Notes: generated by a model not told the origin, from the letters alone. Shown: positions 1-6,780, counted from the first letter of the stretch. The stretch: DNA of 17,577 bases from an uncultured Eubacteriales bacterium (GCA_910585135.1 CAJUEB010000025.1:1-17577), one strand, 5' to 3'. A program made the numbers and translations.

Positions 1-544
1 GCATCCTGCAAAGCTTCTTCGGAATCAGGATATGCCTTGTTTTATTTTTGCAAAATACGCTTATATCTCCCTGCCGAAGCGACTCTACCGTGAAATATTT
101 CAACTCGGAAATCCTGATACCTGTCCCACAGACCGCCTGCAAAATATAATAAAGCCTTTTTTTGTTGCCCTGCTTCGCCGCTTCCAGAAGCCTCATATAT
201 TCTGATTTAGTCAACGCCTTTTCCGCAGAACAATAAATTTGCTTTTGCAGCTTCATGCTCCGCACCGTACAATCCTGCCAGCCGGAAAAACGCAGCAGGC
301 TGTTAAGCGAAGCCAGCATGGAATTAACGCTTCGGGGCGCATAACCTTTTTCAATTAAACTGTTTTTATATGAAATTACCAATTTTTTCGTGATTTCCTG
401 CCCTCCGGCAAAAGTAAAAAAAGCATTTGCATCCTGCACATACTTTTTTACCGTAACATTGCTCTTTTCATCCAAAACTAAATATTCCTGAAATGCCTGT
501 ATCTGTTCCAACGATAACCTTCTTTCGCCCTTGCTTTCCCTCAT
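1..544 (-). CDS. Tyrosine recombinase/integrase, N-terminal part (runs off left edge)
   Basis: Translating the minus strand from an ATG at 544 gives 181 uninterrupted residues to the window edge. Residues 10-100 look like the SAM-like core-binding domain of tyrosine recombinases, an all-helical segment ending near LLRFSGW. The catalytic domain then begins with a helix and TGIRISEL, whose Arg144 matches the first catalytic arginine of XerC/XerD/lambda-type enzymes. Lys168 in NKTRHILIP fits the beta-hairpin lysine. The remaining catalytic residues (HxxR, H/W, nucleophilic Tyr) would lie outside the window, so I cannot say whether the gene is intact. A ribosome binding site (AAGGAAGG) lies about 9 bases before the ATG. 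These enzymes cut and rejoin DNA at specific sites. No attachment site or cargo is visible, so it could be a mobile-element integrase or a chromosomal inversion recombinase. Confidence 0.88.
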   Translation of the reverse strand, partial: MRESKGERRLSLEQIQAFQEYLVLDEKSNVTVKKYVQDANAFFTFAGGQEITKKLVISYKNSLIEKGYAPRSVNSMLASLNSLLRFSGWQDCTVRSMKLQKQIYCSAEKALTKSEYMRLLEAAKQGNKKRLYYILQAVCGTGIRISELKYFTVESLRQGDISVFCKNKTRHILIPKKLCRM

Positions 545-607
545 ATAAAAATCCTTCCTTTCGCATTGATTCATTGATGCAAAACGTACCGCACTTGGAA
601 TATCGCC

Positions 608-637
608 ATTTTACATGAGATGTTCTCATCGTGTCGA
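608..637 (-). promoter_or_regulatory. Promoter of the recombinase gene with a palindrome in its spacer
   Basis: On the minus strand a -35 of TCGACA (632-637) and a -10 of TAAAAT (608-613) are separated by 18 bases. Each box matches the sigma-A consensus at five of six positions. The spacer holds a perfect 15-nt palindrome, ATGAGA-TGT-TCTCAT (615-629), where a repressor or the recombinase itself could block the promoter. The predicted leader is about 57 nt. The role of the palindrome is inference. Confidence 0.5.
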
Positions 638-653
638 ATTTTTCCGGACAATC

Positions 654-711
654 CTGCGGGATTAGGCGAGCCGCGCTGGTCTTTATCAAAATTCCAAATG
701 CTCGCCCGCAG
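654..711. repeat. Bulged 12-bp inverted repeat between divergent genes
   Basis: CTGCG (654-658) pairs with CGCAG (707-711) and GGCGAGC (665-671) pairs with GCTCGCC (700-706). The two helices are contiguous on the right arm and separated by a 6-nt bulge on the left arm, around a 28-nt loop. It lies between the divergent promoters of the recombinase gene and serA. No run of T follows that would make it a clear terminator. It may be a recombinase-binding site or a regulatory structure, but nothing in the sequence decides this. Confidence 0.4.
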
Positions 712-776
712 CCTTTTGCACCTGTAATACATCTCATCCGCAACCCTTTCCACCCCAATTTATTAAAACCAATCAC

Positions 777-805
777 TTTACGAACCCGCTGCAAAGTGGT
801 ACAAT
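777..805 (+). promoter_or_regulatory. Candidate promoter of serA
   Basis: A -35 of TTTACG (777-782) and a -10 of TACAAT (800-805) are separated by exactly 17 bases, matching the sigma-A consensus at four and five of six positions. If used, transcription starts near 812 and leaves a leader of about 228 nt before the serA ATG. Confidence 0.5.
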
Positions 806-1039
806 ACTTGCAATGAGCAATGACCAGGGACGGCTGCGCCGATTTTTTCGGCAGCGGGTCTTGCTGCAGATTTTGGAACGCTCCCAGCACATTCTAAAAA
901 ACGCCATATTGCGGGCAGGACAGGCAACATTCCGCAAATGAACATAGAGCGTTCCAAGCAAACCGCTATACCGCAGGCGGCCAATGCCAGCATCCCCGGT
1001 ACGATTTAATTTATGATTCAATTTTGAAAGGTGGTCAAT
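806..1039 (+). promoter_or_regulatory. Long foldable 5' leader of serA
   Basis: This 234-base stretch has no convincing gene but several inverted repeats. GCTG/CCGA (833-836, 839-842) pairs with TCGG/CAGC (848-855). GCAGC (851-855) can alternatively pair with GCTGC (863-867), so the two hairpins exclude each other. GGAACGCTC (875-883) pairs perfectly with GAGCGTTCC (947-955), enclosing TTGCGG/CCGCAA (909-914/932-937). No T-box antiterminator motif and no riboswitch class known to me was recognised. Serine-pathway attenuation is possible but is inference. Confidence 0.35.
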
Positions 1040-2170
1040 ATGTATAAAATCGGCACGTTAAACAAAATATCACCGGCAGGCCTAGCCCGCCTGACTGATG
1101 AGTATACGATCGTAGATGATGTGCAGGAAGCGAACGGCATCATCCTCAGAAGCTACAATATGCACGAGATGGAGCTTTCCGAAAACCTCCTGGCAGTCGG
1201 CAGGGCTGGCGCGGGCGTTAACAATATTCCGCTGGATAAATGCGCCGAGCAAGGGATCGTCGTTTTCAATGCTCCCGGCGCTAACGCTAACGCAGTAAAG
1301 GAATTATGCCTTGCAGGAATGCTTTTAGCGGCGAGAAATATCCCGGCTGGCTACACTTGGGCGACGACGTTAATCGGACAGGATGAAGTCGGAAAAGCCG
1401 TAGAAAAAGGCAAAGGGCAGTTCGCCGGAGCGGAAATTCTGGGAAAAACGCTGGGCGTGATCGGTCTTGGTGCGATCGGCGTGCTGGTGGCCAATGCCGC
1501 CGAAGGCCTGGGAATGAACGTCATCGGTTATGATCCGTATCTTTCCGTAAAAGCGGCACACTCCCTGTCCAATACGATTGAAATCGTCGATGCGGTAAAG
1601 GATCTTTACCCGAAATGCGACTACATAACGATTCACGTTCCTGTCATGGATGCTACCAAGGGGATGATCGATGCAGCAGCTTTCGCCCAGATGAAGGATG
1701 GCGTGGTATTCCTGAATTTTGCAAGAGATAAGCTGGTAAACGATACGGATTTACTGACAGCACTGGACAGCGGCAAAGTGAAAAAATATGTAACGGACTT
1801 TCCAAATGATGCAGTAATCGGCAAAGAAGGCGTTATCGCACTGCCGCACCTGGGCGCTTCTTCCGCAGAAGCAGAGGATAACTGTGCTTCAATGGCTGCA
1901 AATGAAATCATGGATTATCTGGAGAACGGCAATATCGTAAATTCCGTCAATATGCCTGCTTGTACGCTGGGGCCGAAAAAGGCTACCCGAATCTGCGTAA
2001 TTTCCAAAGCAGACGCAGGCGCGCTGGAAAAAGTAGCAGCCATCGCAGACGGAGACGTCATCAACAAGACACGCGGCGACTATGCCTATACGCTGGCTGA
2101 AACCACAGGAGATGTCGATGAATCCGCCATCACAGGCGACGGCATCATCAGGGTAAGAGTCCTGAAATAA
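1040..2170 (+). CDS. serA: D-3-phosphoglycerate dehydrogenase with C-terminal ACT domain
   Basis: It catalyses the first step of serine synthesis, oxidising 3-phosphoglycerate to 3-phosphohydroxypyruvate with NAD in the cytoplasm. The protein has 376 residues. The NAD-binding Rossmann core carries GLGAIG (142-147), and Asp165 at the end of the second strand indicates NAD rather than NADP. Arg229 (NFARDK) and His270 (LPHLGAS) are the expected catalytic arginine and histidine. The third catalytic residue, normally Glu, appears to be Asp257 (DFPND). Residues of roughly 315-376 form a short ACT domain, a possible site of feedback by serine. I chose the ATG at 1040 over an in-frame GTG at 1031 because the ribosome binding site AAAGGTGG (1027-1034) overlaps that GTG and sits 5 bases before the ATG. 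serC, often adjacent in clostridia, is not in the window. Confidence 0.92.
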   Translation: MYKIGTLNKISPAGLARLTDEYTIVDDVQEANGIILRSYNMHEMELSENLLAVGRAGAGVNNIPLDKCAEQGIVVFNAPGANANAVKELCLAGMLLAARNIPAGYTWATTLIGQDEVGKAVEKGKGQFAGAEILGKTLGVIGLGAIGVLVANAAEGLGMNVIGYDPYLSVKAAHSLSNTIEIVDAVKDLYPKCDYITIHVPVMDATKGMIDAAAFAQMKDGVVFLNFARDKLVNDTDLLTALDSGKVKKYVTDFPNDAVIGKEGVIALPHLGASSAEAEDNCASMAANEIMDYLENGNIVNSVNMPACTLGPKKATRICVISKADAGALEKVAAIADGDVINKTRGDYAYTLAETTGDVDESAITGDGIIRVRVLK

Positions 2171-2573
2171 ACAAATACGATCTTCTGGTCTTCTGCAAAG
2201 GCCGCGAATCTACCGTCAATCAGCCTCCATGCAATGACCCAATGCTGTGAATCGGCTTTTCGCGGTCTCTGCCCAAAACTTATACGAGGGCGGGCAGACT
2301 TTAAGCAATAAAAAAAACATCGAACCAAACCAGGGCGGCGAAAATTTTACATAAAACGTTGCAAGATATTACGTTTATTTTCCGCAACAAAAACAAACGA
2401 AGTCCAGACAGCAAAAGGCTGAAACCGAAAGCCACAAAGCAACATCTAAAAGATAGCAATTTAAGCAAAAGGAAAAGATGGCACCTTTTTCAAACGACAG
2501 GTTATATATTATCCCTTTCCAAATGACGGGAATCAGATGCTGTCCCATTTAGCCGGATAGGAGTGCGCTTAAA
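2171..2573. other. Gene-free spacer between serA and the ACT gene, with stem-loops at 2200-2298
   Basis: Just after serA, GGCCGCGAA (2200-2208) pairs with TTCGCGGTC (2259-2267), with one wobble, enclosing AGCC/GGCT. Directly after it TCTGCCC (2268-2274) pairs with GGGCAGA (2292-2298). The second hairpin could end serA transcription, but only TTT follows, so it is a poor intrinsic terminator. The 2200-2267 part resembles the element at 16649-16717 in sequence. From 2299 to 2573 I see AT-rich sequence without a gene and no convincing promoter for the downstream ACT gene. Confidence 0.4.
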
Positions 2574-2951
2574 ATGGAATTAAAAATATTAGAAAACAAA
2601 CTAAAAGTAGTAAAGCTAAAAAACGATGCAGCCATCCCGGAAATCGTATGGAAGCAAGGCTTTTATTCCATTACAAGAACAGATGAAGAATTGTCAATTG
2701 TAGTGGATGAAGATGTAAACATCGAAAGCGACAAAGCGGAGTATAACTGGCGGGCAATCAGAATTACCGGGATTTTGGATTTTTCCTTAATCGGAATTCT
2801 GGCAAAAATCAGCACGATACTTGCGCAGGCTAAAATTTCTATCTTTGCGATTTCTACCTATAATACGGACTACATTTTAATAAAGACAGATCAGTTAGAT
2901 GATGCGATCGATGTGTTAAGGCAAAACGGATACCAAATATTGCAAGACTAA
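2574..2951 (+). CDS. Small ACT-domain protein
   Basis: The protein has 125 residues with no catalytic domain. Residues of about 60-125 read as a typical ACT fold: an initial strand (IRITGILD), then a helix starting FSLIGILAKISTILAQAKI, then strands SIFAISTYNTDYILIK and a final helix (LDDAIDVLRQNGY). Residues 1-55 look like a second, more divergent ACT-like half, as in the paired ACT_3/ACT_7 type of small amino-acid sensors. ACT domains bind amino acids and regulate enzymes or transcription. Its position after serA suggests a link to serine or glycine metabolism, but the 403-base gap argues against tight co-transcription. The start is supported by GGATAGGAG about 10 bases upstream. Ligand and partner are unknown. 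Confidence 0.8.
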   Translation: MELKILENKLKVVKLKNDAAIPEIVWKQGFYSITRTDEELSIVVDEDVNIESDKAEYNWRAIRITGILDFSLIGILAKISTILAQAKISIFAISTYNTDYILIKTDQLDDAIDVLRQNGYQILQD

Positions 2952-2956
2952 AAAGA

Positions 2957-3033
2957 AGATCCAGTATCGCGGGACGAAAGAAGACCAAATACTGAAATGC
3001 TAAAAACAGATCGAATATTACAGAACGAAAATA
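2957..3033. repeat. Three degenerate 25-26-nt tandem units
   Basis: Units at 2957-2981, 2982-3007 and 3008-3033 each begin AGAYC, continue with an A/T-rich ATAY block, and end ACGAAA-like (second unit GCTAAA). They are strongly degenerate and begin 6 bases after the ACT gene stop. The periodicity is visible by eye but no statistic was computed. Confidence 0.4.
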
Positions 3034-3279
3034 AGCATATCATAAGTTTCGGAGCGCAGGTATGCCAAATTTCATGATCATAGCTATGCCGATATGACCA
3101 GTAGATGGACTACCAGGAAAATAAAGCTCCCGGCGATTCGCTGGATATCGACCACTTGCGGCGAGAAACAAAACCGAAAGACATCAAAAAATTTATCCTT
3201 CTGAGGCAATTATAGAATGAAAGCAATCCAGGAGGATATTTTTACGGTATCCGCGCCTTTATATATTTCCGGGATTTTT

Positions 3280-3415
3280 TATTTCACATGCTTTTTCATT
3301 GAACCGTCCTTTTCATTGCACATTTTTTGTATTTTACGAAGCTTACATTTCACGAATCTTTGTGTCTCACGAACCTTGCTTTCTGCACAAACCTTGTGTT
3401 CAATGGTCTTTGGTT
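3280..3415. repeat. Degenerate array with about 17-nt period
   Basis: The clearest copies are ACGAAGCTT (3336), ACGAATCTT (3352), ACGAACCTT (3369) and ACAAACCTT (3387), spaced 16, 17 and 18 bases. Two exact TTTTCATTG copies (3293 and 3310) are spaced 17 bases. Weaker units before and after share a TTCA start and a CTT end. A 75-residue open frame at 3217-3444 spans the array but looks like a by-product of it. Confidence 0.45.
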
Positions 3416-3484
3416 TAACTGCCGCTGCGAGTCAAGATCTTTAGGGAACGCCATCTTTGCGTTTTATCGTTTTCCCCGATTGAA

Positions 3485-3757
3485 TTTCTCTTGATTTTCA
3501 AATATCGATCAATCTGAGAGAATTTTAAGCCCGATTCTCAATATTTTCATGCAAAGCCTGCCCGTTTTCTCTCAGCAAGGTGATTTTTTCAAGATGCCAG
3601 AGAAAATCTATACGTTTTTTCTCTTTTTTTCTCTATAAATACCTGATTTTTAAAAATCAAGAGAATCACCCTTATCGAATCACAAAAATCCCTGGTCACG
3701 GCAAGGTTTCAACGCTCATTTTCTCTATCAATTGCAGATTTCCAAAAAATAAGAGAA
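3485..3757. repeat. Four TTTTCTCT-N25/26-AGAGAA modules
   Basis: Copies lie at 3485-3522, 3565-3604, 3627-3665 and 3719-3757. Each starts (T)TTTCTCT and ends AGAGAA, so the ends form an inverted repeat. The interior is exactly 25 bases in three copies and 26 in the second, and contains a GATTT core in each. The third interior holds a perfect 16-nt palindrome (TGATTTTT-AAAAATCA). Starts are 80, 62 and 92 bases apart, so this is not a regular CRISPR array. Function is unknown. Confidence 0.55.
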
Positions 3758-3941
3758 TCTTTCCATCTTCGTGATTTCCAGGTTCAATTTTCATCATAAG
3801 CAACAATCATATGAAACTCATAGCGGGTGAAACAAGGACGAACAGAGCTAATGATTGATCACGCATCATATGCAAACGGCGGGCGGGACTGCGCCGAAGC
3901 GGATTCCGCAGGAACAGGCGCAATCATCAGCGAAGCGAAAG

Positions 3942-4002
3942 AAAAAAACAGAAAAACCCCGGAAACTGTCTGAATGCCCGCAGGGCATGAGTTTTTCCGG
4001 GG
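3942..4002 (-). terminator. Intrinsic terminator, probably ending the feoAB transcript
   Basis: CCCCGGAAA (3957-3965) pairs with TTTCCGGGG (3994-4002). Inside it ATGCCC (3974-3979) pairs with GGGCAT (3983-3988) across a GCA loop. On the minus strand the structure is followed by TTTTTCTG and seven further T, so it terminates in that direction. It lies about 380 bases beyond the feoB stop, implying a long 3' tail. The plus-strand side has only scattered T. Confidence 0.65.
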
Positions 4003-4241
4003 GTCTAATCTTCTTTCGCAGAGCGCATATGATTGCCTGTGACGAGGACACAGCAGAGGCGCAGACCATCCGCTGCCGCACATCCCCGCCGCATTGGTCA
4101 CACACCCAGCACATCCCCACTGCGCCTACTGCCCAACCAGCATACACAACCCACAGCATCGCCATCTGCCCACGCCAGAATCAACCGCCTCGGGCGGCAG
4201 CGGCCACGATTCCAGCCGCCTGCGCCTGCTCTTGCGCGGCT

Positions 4242-4360
4242 GTCCACCGCCACACCGCACCATTTACACACCAAAAAAAGCCGCCCAGCCGCCTGCGCAC
4301 CATTTGTGCGCTAAAACAACCGCCCGGCCGCCACCGCGCCATTTGCACGCCAAAACAACC
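4242..4360. repeat. Three tandem 39-41-nt GC-rich units downstream of feoB
   Basis: Read on the minus strand, units occupy 4360-4322 (39 nt), 4321-4283 (39 nt) and 4282-4242 (41 nt). Each begins GG(T/C)TKTTTT, has (C/T)AAATGGYGCG in the middle, and ends in a G/C-rich block with GGC. They begin 21 bases after the feoB stop. The frame through them is broken, so they are not protein repeats in the present sequence. Confidence 0.6.
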
Positions 4361-4380
4361 AGACAACTGATCGCATCAGC

Positions 4381-6780
4381 CTACGAAACCGCCATCCCCA
4401 CAATCATCACCAAAAGCGCCGCGATCCATGCGACAACGCACTGCCCAATGACCACGCCCAGCGCCCATCTCCCGCCCAGTTCGCGCTTCACACAGGCAAT
4501 CGCAGCAACACACGGCGTATAAAGCAGGCAAAATACCAAAAGCGACATCGCCGATACCGGCGTTAAAACCGCCTGCAAAGCTCCAGCCTGCCCAAACAGC
4601 ACAGATAGCGTCGAAACGACGCTTTCCTTCGCCATGAATCCCGTAATCAGCGCGGTAGAGATCCTCCAATCGCCAAAACCCAACGGTACAAACAGCGGCG
4701 CGATCAGACCGGAAACCATCGCCAAAAGACTGTCCTGTGAATCCGACACGACATTCATATGAATATCAAAGGTCTGCAAAAACCAGATCACGACAGTGGC
4801 AATGAAAATCACGGTAAACGCCCGCTGCATAAAATCCTTCGCCTTATCCCACAGAAGCTGCCATACATTTTTTGCGCCCGGCATCCTGTAATTCGGAAGC
4901 TCCATCACGAAAGGCACCGCCTCTCCTTTGAAGACCAGCCCCTTTAAAAGCAGCGCCATCAGCACACCGGAAACAATGCCAAAAAAGTATAACCCAATCA
5001 TGACAAGCGCCCCATAAGAAGGAAAAAACGCAGCCGTAAAGAATGCATAAATCGGTAGTTTCGCCGAACAGCTCATAAAAGGCGTCAACAGAATGGTCAT
5101 TTTCCGGTCGCGCGCAGAGGGCAGCGTCCTGCTCGCCATGACCCCGGGAACGGTACAGCCAAACCCAACCAGCATCGGCACAATGCTCCGCCCCGAAAGC
5201 CCAATCTTGCGCAAGAGCTTATCCATGACGAAAGCAACGCGCGCCATATATCCGCTGTCTTCCAGAAGCGATAAAAAGAAAAACAGCGTCACGATGATCG
5301 GCAGGAAGCTCAGTACACTTCCCACACCGTTAAAAATCCCATCGATCACAAGCGAATGCAGAACGCTGTTGACATTGCCCGCAGAAAGAGCCTGATCCAC
5401 CAGCTCCGTAACAAGCACGATGCCCTTGTCCAGCCAGTCGGACAAAAAAGCGCCGATTACATGAAAAGTAAGCCAAAATACCATCGCCATGATGCCAATA
5501 AACGCCGGAATCGCCGTAAATTTTCCCGTCAAGATCCGATCGATTTTCATGCTTCTCGCATGCTCTTTGTTTTCCCTCGGTTTTACTACGGTAGCAGCGC
5601 AAACCTTCTCAATAAAACGAAACCGCATATCCGCAATGGCGGCGGCACGGTCAAGCCCCCGTTCCTCCTCCATCTGGATGATGATATGCTCCAGCATTTC
5701 CTTTTCATTCTGGCTCAACGCCAGCTTTTCAAGAATGAGCGCATCGCCCTCCGCCAGCTTCGAAGCCGCAAACCGTACCGGGATCTTCGCCGCTTTTGCA
5801 TGATCCTCAATCAAATGCATGATTCCATGTAAGCATCTATGTACTGCGCCGTCCTTTTCCTCCGCATTGCAAAAATCCATCGCACCCGGACATTCCTGAT
5901 AACGGGCCACATGAAGGGCGTGATTCACCAGCTCGGCGATCCCTTCATTCTTTGCCGCCGAAATCGGGACGACCGGAATGCCCAGCAGCTCTTCCATTTC
6001 ATTGACGTGGATCGTGCCGCCGTTTTCCTTCACCTCGTCCATCATATTCAGCGCCAGCACCATCGGTATGCCAAGCTCCATCAGCTGCATGGAAAGATAG
6101 AGATTCCGCTCGATATTCGTAGCATCCACAATATTGATGATCCCCTTTGGATTCGACTCCATGACAAACTGTCTTGTCACAAGCTCCTCATTGCTGTAAG
6201 GAGACATCGAATAGATCCCCGGCAGGTCAGTGACCAGCGTATTTGCATGTCCTTTTATGACGCCATCCTTGCGATCCACCGTCACGCCGGGAAAGTTTCC
6301 TACGTGCTGGTTCGACCCGGTGAGCTGGTTAAAAAGCGTAGTCTTGCCGCAGTTCTGGTTTCCAGCCAATGCAAAGGTCAATGTTTCGCCCTCTGGCAAA
6401 GGATTTTCATCCGATTTCACATGATATTTCCCATCTTCGCCAAGTCCCGGATGAACGATCGGTTTTCCACCCTTTTCGCCTGCCATTTTGCTTCCAGAAT
6501 CCTGCACATTGTGAACTTTTATTTTTCCCACTTCAGAATCCCGCACATCGCGAATTTTTATTTTTTCCGCATCTGCAAGCCGCAACGTAAGCTCATACCC
6601 ATGCAGCTTCAGCTCGATCGGATCACCCATCGGCGCATATTTTACCATCGTGACCTTTGCTTCGGGAATCAGCCCCATATCAAGAAAGTGCTGCCGCAGC
6701 GCACCTTCTCCCCCGACCGACACGACGATGGCAGTCTCTCCTGTTTTTAGATCCTTTAATGTCATATCACCTGATGTCAT
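4381..6780 (-). CDS. feoB: Ferrous iron transporter, fused FeoA-FeoB
   Basis: It is a GTPase-gated permease for Fe2+ in the cytoplasmic membrane, 799 residues. Residues 6-78 are a FeoA domain (SH3-like fold). Residues 72-124 are a linker containing a duplicated 13-residue block. The G domain follows: G1 GNQNCGKT (140-147), G2 Thr167 in FPGVTVD, G3 DLPG (185-188), G4 NMMD (245-248) and G5 SAAK (274-277). A helical spacer leads to the membrane part from about residue 425. That part has both conserved gate segments, one with GFGCTVPGVMASR and MSCSAKLPIYAFF and one with LLYTPCVAAIACVKRE. No separate feoA or cysteine-rich FeoC-like partner is visible. Starts at 6780 (AAGGAAGG 12 bases upstream) and 6765 (AGGTG 5 bases upstream) are both possible. 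It is the third gene after rdgB and yihY. Confidence 0.95.
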   Translation of the reverse strand: MTSGDMTLKDLKTGETAIVVSVGGEGALRQHFLDMGLIPEAKVTMVKYAPMGDPIELKLHGYELTLRLADAEKIKIRDVRDSEVGKIKVHNVQDSGSKMAGEKGGKPIVHPGLGEDGKYHVKSDENPLPEGETLTFALAGNQNCGKTTLFNQLTGSNQHVGNFPGVTVDRKDGVIKGHANTLVTDLPGIYSMSPYSNEELVTRQFVMESNPKGIINIVDATNIERNLYLSMQLMELGIPMVLALNMMDEVKENGGTIHVNEMEELLGIPVVPISAAKNEGIAELVNHALHVARYQECPGAMDFCNAEEKDGAVHRCLHGIMHLIEDHAKAAKIPVRFAASKLAEGDALILEKLALSQNEKEMLEHIIIQMEEERGLDRAAAIADMRFRFIEKVCAATVVKPRENKEHARSMKIDRILTGKFTAIPAFIGIMAMVFWLTFHVIGAFLSDWLDKGIVLVTELVDQALSAGNVNSVLHSLVIDGIFNGVGSVLSFLPIIVTLFFFLSLLEDSGYMARVAFVMDKLLRKIGLSGRSIVPMLVGFGCTVPGVMASRTLPSARDRKMTILLTPFMSCSAKLPIYAFFTAAFFPSYGALVMIGLYFFGIVSGVLMALLLKGLVFKGEAVPFVMELPNYRMPGAKNVWQLLWDKAKDFMQRAFTVIFIATVVIWFLQTFDIHMNVVSDSQDSLLAMVSGLIAPLFVPLGFGDWRISTALITGFMAKESVVSTLSVLFGQAGALQAVLTPVSAMSLLVFCLLYTPCVAAIACVKRELGGRWALGVVIGQCVVAWIAALLVMIVGMAVS
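6490..6567 (-). repeat. In-frame 39-nt tandem duplication in the feoAB linker
   Basis: Codons 72-84 (EKIKIRDVRDSEV) and 85-97 (GKIKVHNVQDSGS) are consecutive copies, still clearly similar as DNA. The duplication lengthens the linker between the FeoA and G domains without breaking the frame. Confidence 0.8.

Larger units (their letters stand above)
2952..4380. other. 1.4-kb gene-free, repeat-rich intergenic region
   Basis: No open frame here has a good ribosome binding site, recognisable motif or believable composition. Short frames exist on both strands, but they run through the repeats and the terminator. The left two thirds is AT-rich with T-runs on the plus strand. From about 3860 the sequence becomes markedly GC-rich up to the end of feoB. 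It contains four repeat families (listed separately) and one terminator. Stretches outside these, such as 3034-3279 and 4003-4241, hold nothing I can name. Confidence 0.55.

Noticed and set aside
468..1021. Several overlapping minus-strand frames between the recombinase gene and serA.
   Set aside because: They have no ribosome binding site or recognisable motif, overlap each other, and cross both divergent promoters.
806..1039. A serine T-box leader upstream of serA.
   Set aside because: The conserved T-box antiterminator motif and a terminator hairpin followed by T are both absent.
3229..3245. An AGGAGG ribosome-binding-like sequence in the gene-free region.
   Set aside because: No ATG, GTG or TTG follows at a usable distance with an open frame.
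3217..3444. A plus-strand frame of 75 codons with hydrophobic residues.
   Set aside because: It spans the 17-nt degenerate array, has only a weak ribosome binding site at poor spacing, and its composition looks like translated T-rich repeat.
3485..3757. A degenerate CRISPR array.
   Set aside because: Only short arms recur, the interiors differ, and the intervals (80, 62, 92) are irregular. No cas gene is present.
3866..4165. A minus-strand frame of 99 codons with several cysteines downstream of feoB, possibly a FeoB-associated cysteine-rich protein.
   Set aside because: No good ribosome binding site, it runs straight through the intrinsic terminator at 3942-4002, and its hydrophobic and cysteine pattern does not match the usual small membrane partner.
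4094..4522. A long plus-strand frame rich in Pro, His and Thr.
   Set aside because: It is antisense to the end of feoB and to GC-rich repeats, with no motif or ribosome binding site.
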